In this document: piece after piece, positions 40,940 through 47,262 of the stretch
Numbering within the stretch: position 1 is the stretch's first letter
Layout: each line of letters begins with the position of its first letter
From: JAQBQZ01 sp964406475
GTDB taxonomy: Bacteria; Patescibacteriota; Minisyncoccia; Phycocordibacterales; CAIRYW01
Direction: 5' to 3'
NCBI GenBank assembly: GCA_964406475.1
Contig: CAYORS010000004.1
Span: 1-47,262 of the forward strand
Length of the DNA: 47,262 nt
Program-made: the position numbers and the translations under genes
Notes under the pieces: generated by a model
Told to the model about the DNA's origin: nothing
The model's database searches: none
The model's input: the letters and a program-made list of their open reading frames with translations, nothing else

Positions 40940-42410
40940 GTTTTTGCTTTTGTTCGTCGTTACCATTTATAACTTTTGTCTCTTCTCCTTGCTTTCCATT
41001 CTTTATGTATTGTTCTATCTCCCTGATTTCTTTTTCTTCTTCATTTATTTTTGCTTCAAGGAAAATATCTTTTTTCCAAAACCACACACTTGTAATGAAG
41101 AGAAGCATAATCACAAAAGTGACGACGAAAGGAACGAATCCAACATCCTGAATAAGTCCAACAGCAGATCGAGGCTTGCAAGAAGAAAGATACGATCCTA
41201 TATCAGAGTTTTTAATAAAGTTTTCATCACTTTGTCCTGCATTTCCAAAATTGAGTGCAGCTTCTTTACATTGACCATAGTGATAGTACGCAAGACCTCT
41301 TTTGAAATTTGTCTCATAAAGACGCTTGTTGTCAATAACATCTTTGTAATATTCTTTTGCTTCATTTATAGGAATCGCATAAGCAAAGTTGTCTCCACTG
41401 CCAGCTAGGTACAGAGCATTACTTTGTTCTGTTAGAATACCAATCACGTGACCGTTTGAATCAATAACAGGGCTTCCACTTGATCCTGGTGCAACTTTTG
41501 CGTCAACTTCAAAATATTTGAATTTGATATTTTCTGAATCTTTGAGAGAGCTTACAATACCTGATGTGATAGACGCTTTGTTGGCACTTGTCCCTGTATC
41601 TGCCGATGATGGATAGCCCGCAATAATAATGCGCTCACCTTCTGAAACAGGAGTCTCATCATCAATACTGATTGTTGGTAGATTATTTTTTTCGATTTTG
41701 ATAAGAGCAATATCTTTGTCATCAAACAAAAATTCTTCGTTTGCTTTTACAATTGTCGCTGGAAAACTGTGCCCAATCTGCTCATCAAAATTAGAACTGT
41801 CAAAAAGAGGGTCAACAACAGCAATCTGTTGAAAAACCCCTGATGTATCAAGATTGTCCCATACCACCCGATATCCTTTTTCATAAATAGGCTTCCAGTC
41901 ATCATCAGAGAAAGTTGAGTATTTTTCATAGAGAGCTTTTTCTTTTGGATTTTTACTTTTACTGAGACGCGCTTCTAATTCATCGACCGCTGCATTATAA
42001 ATCTGCGTAACGAAAGAATCTTTCAAAATACCGATAGTAGCCACATGAGCATTAGTCAAAATATATCCAGAATCATCTACAATAAAACCTGTACCGTATG
42101 CATCATCATTACTAAAAGCTTTCTCATTTGGACCCTTCTTTGGAGTAACTACCTCCAACTCAAGAGTATCTGCATTAAAACGAAAATCAGGGTAAGTTAC
42201 CTTTCCGCTTGTTGATGTAACAACTTTGACAATAGATGGCTTAATAAGTGAAACAAGATCAGATTGTCGGGTAATTGTGTAATTATTAATAATATTTTGT
42301 TTTACTAAAATACCCACAGATACAAAAACAACTGCAGATGCAAATATACTTGTTATTAAAGCAAAGATCCTCGAGTGCAAAATAGCACTTAATTTTTGTG
42401 AAAAAGACAT
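40932..42410 (-). CDS. Membrane trypsin-like serine protease (S1/S1C fold) with two anchors
   Basis: A 492-aa protein with an N-terminal membrane helix (about residues 17-37) and a second one near 422-442, so the protease domain is outside and the ends are inside. The trypsin-like triad is visible: His in ILTNAHVATIG, Asp in FDDKDIALIKIE, and Ser in VAPGSSGSPVIDSNG. No PDZ domain follows, unlike DegP/DegS. A roughly 100-residue insert (LEARLSKSKNPKEKALYEK...) sits between His and Asp. The C-terminal cytoplasmic tail is highly charged. Possible roles are surface protein processing or defence against host/environment proteins; both are inference. It may be the partner of the downstream WG-repeat protein. 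Confidence 0.9.
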   Translation of the reverse strand: MSFSQKLSAILHSRIFALITSIFASAVVFVSVGILVKQNIINNYTITRQSDLVSLIKPSIVKVVTSTSGKVTYPDFRFNADTLELEVVTPKKGPNEKAFSNDDAYGTGFIVDDSGYILTNAHVATIGILKDSFVTQIYNAAVDELEARLSKSKNPKEKALYEKYSTFSDDDWKPIYEKGYRVVWDNLDTSGVFQQIAVVDPLFDSSNFDEQIGHSFPATIVKANEEFLFDDKDIALIKIEKNNLPTISIDDETPVSEGERIIIAGYPSSADTGTSANKASITSGIVSSLKDSENIKFKYFEVDAKVAPGSSGSPVIDSNGHVIGILTEQSNALYLAGSGDNFAYAIPINEAKEYYKDVIDNKRLYETNFKRGLAYYHYGQCKEAALNFGNAGQSDENFIKNSDIGSYLSSCKPRSAVGLIQDVGFVPFVVTFVIMLLFITSVWFWKKDIFLEAKINEEEKEIREIEQYIKNGKQGEETKVINGNDEQKQKHE

Positions 42411-42450
42411 AGCTTAATTATCACATATATCTTTTTATGCAACAAGTGAA

Positions 42451-44085
42451 TTACTTATTTTTGAGAATTGCATCAATGAGTGCAGTAAATATTTTGTGTG
42501 GTGCAAGAGGACGAGCAAGAAATTCCGGATGAAACTGCACACCCACAAAGAAAGGGTGCTTGCTTGTAGGGAGCTCGGCGATTTCGCAGAGAGACCCATC
42601 AGGAGACTTACCTGAAAAAACAAGACCTGATTTTTCTAACTCATCAATATAATGAGGATTGACTTCGTAGCGATGTCGATGACGTTCTTCTATTTTGTCT
42701 GTTTTGTATGCACTATGAGCAATAGTGCCTTTTTGTAATATTGCAGGATATGTCCCAAGCCTCATTGAACCTCCAAAATTTCCTTCTTTTAGTTTTTGTT
42801 TTTGGTCGGGCATAATATCAATCACAAGCCTGTGTGCTTTTGGGTTAATCTCTGCTGTGTGAGCATCCTTCCAACCCAAGACGTGTCGTGCATACTCTAT
42901 CACCATAAGCTGCATACCATAACAAATCCCAAGATATGGAATCTTATTAAGACGCGCATACTTTATTGTATCAATGAGTCCTTCGATACCACTTTCGCCA
43001 AATCCTCCCGGAACAATAATACCGTCAAAATCCTTGAGAAGAGAAAGTTTCTTTTTATCTTTTTCAAAATCTTTTGAATTCAAAAACGAAAGCTTTGGCA
43101 CAACACCTTTTTCGTATGCAGAAAATTTGATTGCTTCAATCACAGATATATATACATCAGAAAGTACAAAATCTCCCGAATCAAAATATTTGCCCACAAC
43201 AGCGATTTTTATCTCTGTTGATGCTTTTTTCTTTTTTGAGATGAAGGTATTCCATTTTGAAAGATTGGTTTTGCGATGTGGTAAAGAAAGAATTTTTAAG
43301 AGATTGTCTCCTAGTTTGTCTTTTTCAAAATTAAGAGGAATATCGTAAATACTCTCTGCATCAGGAGCTGAAATAATGTGATGCGGCAGAACATTGCAAA
43401 AGACAGCAATCTTTTCTTTGCGCTTATTATCAAGAGGCACATCAGAACGTGCAATAATCACATCTGCCTGTATGCCCACACCATTCAATGTGCGTGACGC
43501 ATACTGTGTTGGTTTTGTTTTCATTTCACCTACCTTTGATGGCATTGGCAAATATGACACCATCACAAAAGCAACATCTTTTGGTGAAGAAATTTTCATC
43601 ATTCGCGCAGCTTCAAGGAAAATAATATTTTGATACTCTCCGACAGTACCGCCGATTTCGACAATGGTAATATCTGCGTCTGCATTCGATGCGGCAGACT
43701 GAATCCGTCTGATGACTTCTTTTGGAATATCAGGTACCACCTCCACGTTTTTGCCTTTGTATTCTAGATTGCGTTCTCGTCTGATTACTTCTTGATACAC
43801 TCTTCCTGTGGTCATATAGTTTATACGTGACAAATCAGTGTTGAGAAATCTCTCGTAATTACCCATATCCTGATCACATTCCTCACCATCATTTAAAACA
43901 AAAACCTCGCCGTGTTCGGTGGGGTTCATTGTACCAGCATCGATATTGATGTACGGATCAATTTTGAGAGCAGTGACCTTAAAACCTTTTGATTGCATAA
44001 TTATTGCAATTGATGATGCTGATATTCCCTTGCCCACTCCAGACATAACACCACCCACAACAAAAATATATTTTCTTTTTTTCAT
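42451..44085 (-). CDS. pyrG: CTP synthase
   Basis: Converts UTP to CTP using ATP and glutamine, the last step of de novo pyrimidine nucleotide synthesis. The 544-aa protein has the amidoligase domain (about residues 1-270: FVVGGVMSGVGKGISASSIA, then KIDPYINIDAGTMNPTEHGEVFVLNDGEE). The class I glutamine amidotransferase domain (about 290-540) has IVPGGFGESG, the nucleophile Cys in YLGICYGMQLMVIEYA and the His/Glu pair in VGVQFHPEFL. All catalytic residues are present and length is normal. Confidence 0.97.
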   Translation of the reverse strand: MKKRKYIFVVGGVMSGVGKGISASSIAIIMQSKGFKVTALKIDPYINIDAGTMNPTEHGEVFVLNDGEECDQDMGNYERFLNTDLSRINYMTTGRVYQEVIRRERNLEYKGKNVEVVPDIPKEVIRRIQSAASNADADITIVEIGGTVGEYQNIIFLEAARMMKISSPKDVAFVMVSYLPMPSKVGEMKTKPTQYASRTLNGVGIQADVIIARSDVPLDNKRKEKIAVFCNVLPHHIISAPDAESIYDIPLNFEKDKLGDNLLKILSLPHRKTNLSKWNTFISKKKKASTEIKIAVVGKYFDSGDFVLSDVYISVIEAIKFSAYEKGVVPKLSFLNSKDFEKDKKKLSLLKDFDGIIVPGGFGESGIEGLIDTIKYARLNKIPYLGICYGMQLMVIEYARHVLGWKDAHTAEINPKAHRLVIDIMPDQKQKLKEGNFGGSMRLGTYPAILQKGTIAHSAYKTDKIEERHRHRYEVNPHYIDELEKSGLVFSGKSPDGSLCEIAELPTSKHPFFVGVQFHPEFLARPLAPHKIFTALIDAILKNK

Positions 44086-44119
44086 AAATCTAAAAGTAAA
44101 GATACAGGATGTCTAATAA

Positions 44120-45040
44120 CTAGATTTTAAGATATTTTTGAGCTGCAAGATAGCTTGACAAAGCACCAATTAAAATACCTGACAGGAATACAATGCCACC
44201 TACAATAGGAAGGTGTGAAAGATAGTACATAAAGATATTGATACCAGTCCCTAGATCGAGAGTATAAGGTCCTGCCCAATATGTAATAGGTAAAAGAAGA
44301 GTGAGCGCGCAAATCGCTGCCACACACCCGTACATTACACCACCGACAACAAAAGGACCTTTAATGTATCGAGTTGATGCTCCCACAAGACGCTTGATTG
44401 ATATTTCTTCTCGTGCCATATAGATAGTCAGACGGATTGTATTGAAAGAAATCAAAAAAGCAATACTTGCAAAAAACAAAGCAACCGCAAGACCGAGTTT
44501 ATTGGATGCAAACATAATCTTTGTAAGCGCAGTAATCGCTGATTTGTTTTTACTGTAGTTTATTTTGTCGATAATAGTTTGAGGGTTTTCTTGTTTTTGG
44601 TTTTCGAGAAAATTCGCAATACTTTCGTAGTTGTTGGGATCTTTAGCTTTTATCTCGAGCGCCGCTCCGAGAGGGTTCTCCCCTATTTCATCAAGAGCTT
44701 GCAACGTAAGCTCATCCCCTTCGTGTCGTGCTTTAAACTTGTTGAGTTCTTCTTCACGTGATGAATACGTCACACCTGCAACTTCTGGAAGATTTTTGAT
44801 TTGTTTTTGTAAACTTGATATTTCTTCTTCAGATGCTCCTGTAACAAGATACACATTAATATCAACTTTGTTTTTGATTTGATTTAGTGTTGAAGAAAAA
44901 AGTGTCTGGACCAATACAAGAGATCCTACAACAAGAAGCGCCATTGTCATAATCAAAACAGCAGTAAAAGACACAGATCCGTTTCGCCAAAAATTTAGAA
45001 ACCCTGATCTTCCCACTCTTTTGATATTAGTCCAAAACAT
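44120..45040 (-). CDS. ftsX: Cell division protein FtsX
   Basis: Membrane subunit of the FtsEX complex, which activates peptidoglycan hydrolases at the division site. The 306-aa protein has an N-terminal helix (about residues 24-46), a large outer domain (about 50-170, with VDINVYLVTGASEEEISSLQKQI) and three C-terminal helices (from LAVALFFASIAFLISFNTIRL onward), the FtsX layout. It follows ftsE by 28 bp. Confidence 0.95.
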   Translation of the reverse strand: MFWTNIKRVGRSGFLNFWRNGSVSFTAVLIMTMALLVVGSLVLVQTLFSSTLNQIKNKVDINVYLVTGASEEEISSLQKQIKNLPEVAGVTYSSREEELNKFKARHEGDELTLQALDEIGENPLGAALEIKAKDPNNYESIANFLENQKQENPQTIIDKINYSKNKSAITALTKIMFASNKLGLAVALFFASIAFLISFNTIRLTIYMAREEISIKRLVGASTRYIKGPFVVGGVMYGCVAAICALTLLLPITYWAGPYTLDLGTGINIFMYYLSHLPIVGGIVFLSGILIGALSSYLAAQKYLKI

Positions 45041-45068
45041 TGTGATGTGATTTATTTTTTAATTGTTT

Positions 45069-45749
45069 TTAAATTGCGTATTTACCATCTTTATCATCCC
45101 GAGCAATCTTGCCACCTTCCATCGTAATCACCCGCTTCCCAATCGAATCAATAACACCTTTGTTGTGTGTTGTGAGTATAACAGTCGTCCCAAGATCGTT
45201 AATTTTTTTCAAAATTTGAATAATATCATACGTAGATACAGGATCTAGATTGCCCGTTGGTTCATCTGCAATCACAACATCAGGTTGATTCACAATCGCA
45301 CGAGCAATAGCAACACGCTGCTTCTCTCCTCCAGAAAGCTGATGAGGGAAACTCGACATCTTCTTACTCAAATCCACAAGCTCCAACACGTGTGGCACAT
45401 CAGCGGCTATCTCGCTATCATCACGACCACATGCTTCCATTGCAAAAGCGATATTTTCATACACTGTAAGATTAGGAAGGAGTCTAAAATCCTGGAACAC
45501 AGTTCCGATGCGTCTGCGATAATCTGTAATCGCATCTTTCCGCAAACTATGAATATTGACCGATTCAAAATAAACAGATCCTGTTGAAGGCTTCTCTTCT
45601 CCAAGAATCATTTTAATGAGACTTGTTTTACCAGCACCTGAGTGTCCAACAATCGACACAAATTCCTTAGGCTTGATTGTGAACGTCACATTATCAAGTG
45701 CTTTTGTGTTGTTTTGGTAAATTTTTGTAACTTTGTCAAAGTAAATCAT
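45069..45749 (-). CDS. ftsE: Cell division ATP-binding protein FtsE
   Basis: ATPase subunit of FtsEX. The 226-aa protein has Walker A VGHSGAGKTSLIK, the Q-loop VFQDFRLLPNLTVYENIAFAM, signature LSGGEKQRVAIARAI, Walker B VVIADEPTGNLDP and H-loop TTHNKGV. It begins 9 bp after prfB and ends before ftsX, an arrangement (prfB-ftsE-ftsX) found in many bacteria. Confidence 0.97.
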   Translation of the reverse strand: MIYFDKVTKIYQNNTKALDNVTFTIKPKEFVSIVGHSGAGKTSLIKMILGEEKPSTGSVYFESVNIHSLRKDAITDYRRRIGTVFQDFRLLPNLTVYENIAFAMEACGRDDSEIAADVPHVLELVDLSKKMSSFPHQLSGGEKQRVAIARAIVNQPDVVIADEPTGNLDPVSTYDIIQILKKINDLGTTVILTTHNKGVIDSIGKRVITMEGGKIARDDKDGKYAI

Positions 45750-45758
45750 AAGAAGAAA

Positions 45759-46646
45759 TTATTGTTTGTGAAAATTTTTTTCCGCGTCAATAAAACCCTG
45801 TATCTCACCTCGTTCAAGGATTGCATCAATATGCGAGCTTTCGAATCCTGTACGATGATCTTTGATGAGTTTGTACGGATGCAGAACATAACTACGCATC
45901 TGACTTCCCCAATCAGCATCCATTGTTTTGGAAACATATGAACCTGATTCTTCTGCCATTTTCTTTTCTTCCATTATAGCATAGAGTTTTGCTTTGAGAA
46001 TCTCCAGTGCCTTCTCTTTGTTTTGAGCTTGATTACGTTCAGAATCAATATGCACAGATATTTTGGTAGGAAGATGTACTATGCGCACTGCTGTTTCGCG
46101 TTTGTTGACGTTCTGACCACCTGGACCACCTGAACGTGTAAAATCAATTTTGAGTTCAGAATCAGGAATTTCAATATTCATATTTTTTTCGAATCGCGGA
46201 ATAACCTCAACCATTGCAAAAGAAGTTTGCCTCTTACCATTGGCATTGAAGGGAGATATGCGTACAAGACGGTGTACACCAGATTCTTTTTTGAGATTAC
46301 CATACACATTTCGTCCTTTCACTTCAAAAGTAACACTGCGAAAACCTTGTGCATCGTTTTGGTTTTGATCGAGAAGGATAGATGTCCACCCCTGCTTTGT
46401 AATATAACGACTGTACATAACAAAAAGCATCCGAGCAAAATCTTCTGCATCATCCCCACCTGCCCCCGCAAAAATAGTAATAACAGCGTCTCCAGAATCA
46501 TATTTACCCTGTCCTGGAACATAGTCTTTGAGATCTTGGAGTTCTTTGAGGAGAGACTGAGCTTTGTTCTTATCGTCCCAAAAATCTGCCTTATACATAA
46601 GGCCTTCAATTTCTTCTATTCTTTTATTTGCCTCTTCTTTCGTCAT
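45759..46646 (-). CDS. prfB: Peptide chain release factor 2, N-terminally short
   Basis: Recognises UAA and UGA stop codons. The 295-aa protein has the RF2-specific SPF motif (RLVRISPFNANGKRQTS) and GGQ at residues 176-178 in SGGPGGQNVNKRETAVRI. The usual length is about 365; here the protein starts within domain 1 (IEGLMYKADFWDDKNKAQSLLKEL), so about 70 N-terminal residues are missing. No CTTTGA frameshift site, which normally autoregulates RF2 in that missing part, is seen. Start and upstream stop overlap as TAATG, so it is coupled to the 155-aa gene. RF2 presence means UGA is still a stop here, unlike in Gracilibacteria. Confidence 0.94.
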   Translation of the reverse strand: MTKEEANKRIEEIEGLMYKADFWDDKNKAQSLLKELQDLKDYVPGQGKYDSGDAVITIFAGAGGDDAEDFARMLFVMYSRYITKQGWTSILLDQNQNDAQGFRSVTFEVKGRNVYGNLKKESGVHRLVRISPFNANGKRQTSFAMVEVIPRFEKNMNIEIPDSELKIDFTRSGGPGGQNVNKRETAVRIVHLPTKISVHIDSERNQAQNKEKALEILKAKLYAIMEEKKMAEESGSYVSKTMDADWGSQMRSYVLHPYKLIKDHRTGFESSHIDAILERGEIQGFIDAEKNFHKQ

Positions 46647-47113
46647 TATGCCACCTGTCCACGTGCAATATCCGCAAGTTTTGACACAACATTGTCATAG
46701 AGAGACTCGTGAAGTGCGATACTATCGTACGCAAGATCAAGCATCTTATCTTCTTCAAGAGATTCGATGATTGCTTTGACAATATTCCATTTTGCAAGAG
46801 ACATTCCACTTATAAGAACAAAAAAATCAAAAACATTGTCACTGTTTTTGTCTTCGGTGAGATATATCTCTTTGAGGCGAGATACATCAGAGTCGACTTT
46901 CTTTTCTCCCATTTCAAGTAAAGAAAGTTTGTTATGTGACTCATAAAAATGAGTAAACCCTTCAAGGTGCTTTGTGATACGCAGGGTCAATGCATCTATC
47001 TGATCTGAAGAAAATAATGTTGTCAAAACATCATTTGAATCAAGAATAAGTCCGTGCATAAATCGTGAAAACGCGAGAGCTTCTCCAACCTTTTTTGCTG
47101 TAATTTCATTCAT
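46646..47113 (-). CDS. Hypothetical helical protein upstream of prfB
   Basis: A 155-aa soluble, mostly helical protein (GEALAFSRFMHGLILDSNDVLTTLF..., SDVSRLKEIYLTEDKNSDNVFDFFVLISGMSLAKWNIVKAIIESLEEDKM). No family recognised. It lies directly before prfB with stop/start overlap TAATG, so its translation likely sets RF2 expression. Its helical N-terminal style raises the thought that it supplies something the short RF2 lacks, but that is speculation. Confidence 0.65.
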   Translation of the reverse strand: MNEITAKKVGEALAFSRFMHGLILDSNDVLTTLFSSDQIDALTLRITKHLEGFTHFYESHNKLSLLEMGEKKVDSDVSRLKEIYLTEDKNSDNVFDFFVLISGMSLAKWNIVKAIIESLEEDKMLDLAYDSIALHESLYDNVVSKLADIARGQVA

Positions 47114-47237
47114 AATATCTTTTTTACTTAATTAAATTAGTACAGTATCTACTATACCACGAAAAAAGATCCATGGGGTAAAATAGATTGTTGACTGAGA
47201 CTGATTATGAGTTATTAACTTGATTTTATTCCTATTC

Positions 47238-47262
47238 TGGAGCCGTTGACCGGGATTGAACC
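47238..47262 (-). tRNA. Partial tRNA (3' end only), isotype undetermined
   Basis: On the minus strand the T-loop TTCAATC is followed by the T-stem CCGGT, acceptor CAACGGC, discriminator T and encoded CCA. The anticodon lies outside the window. A T discriminator is compatible with, for example, tRNA-Cys or some tRNA-Thr. Confidence 0.8.

Noticed and set aside
40923..41408. 161-aa plus-strand frame, Phe-rich
   Set aside because: Antisense to the membrane protease tail; the apparent hydrophobicity comes from complementing Lys/Glu codons.
46646..46760. Programmed +1 frameshift site for RF2 (CTTTGA type)
   Set aside because: No such heptamer with an RF2-like N-terminal frame could be found upstream of the ATG.
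1..47262. CRISPR array, prophage, insertion sequence with transposase, rRNA operon
   Set aside because: No regularly spaced repeats, cas genes, transposase, phage structural genes or rRNA-like sequence were seen on either strand.

Overview
The window looks like a piece of a Patescibacteria (Candidate Phyla Radiation) chromosome, most likely the Parcubacteria branch. It is AT-rich and densely packed. Informational and cell-division genes (leuS, prfA, prfB, rsmG, rnj, secG, pyrG, ftsEX, ychF) are mixed with many small membrane or surface proteins of types common in that group (DUF5671, Gmad2, DoxX, pilin-like and peptidoglycan-binding-like). Several enzymes are short for their family (RF2 295 aa, G6PDH 390 aa). 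The assignment rests on gene content and style alone.

Layout. Bases 1-5.5 kb hold the 5' part of leuS with a Nudix domain inserted in its editing domain, small anchored proteins and ychF. Bases 5.6-11.5 kb hold prfA, the bL31 gene and a secG / solute-binding protein / RNase J operon with a structured leader. Bases 11.5-15.5 kb hold small membrane proteins, a cytidylate-kinase-like gene and an ABC exporter. Bases 15.6-21.2 kb hold a frameshifted fic gene and two overlapping genes that together carry one PPDK-type ATP-grasp domain and three phosphohistidine swivelling domains without a PEP-binding barrel. Bases 21.2-28.9 kb hold a pilin-like protein, rsmG, a secreted nuclease, an FAD dehydrogenase, a DEAD-box helicase with a 147-nt structured leader, and a flavoprotein. 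Bases 28.9-31.7 kb hold a complete oxidative pentose phosphate set (zwf-gnd-pgl). Bases 31.7-35.4 kb hold a membrane redox/surface cluster (two DoxX proteins, a PQ-loop-like protein, a tethered cytochrome b5).

Bases 35.4-39.5 kb form an accessory island ending at a tRNA-Gln gene. Short unrelated genes are separated by repeated, strongly folded intergenic elements. The most striking element is about 270 bp at 38373-38643. It has six consecutive hairpins, is flanked by 11-bp direct repeats, contains two 12-bp matches to the tRNA-Gln 3' half, and has a diverged partial copy about 1 kb away. This is the best candidate here for something undescribed. Bases 39.5-47.3 kb return to core genes: a WG-repeat protein, a membrane serine protease, pyrG, ftsX-ftsE-prfB and a partial tRNA.

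A theme across the window is promoter placement. In many genes a -10-like hexamer lies exactly 6 (or 7) nt before the ATG, which predicts leaderless or near-leaderless mRNAs. Several small plus-strand genes also have their stop codon inside a terminator hairpin.
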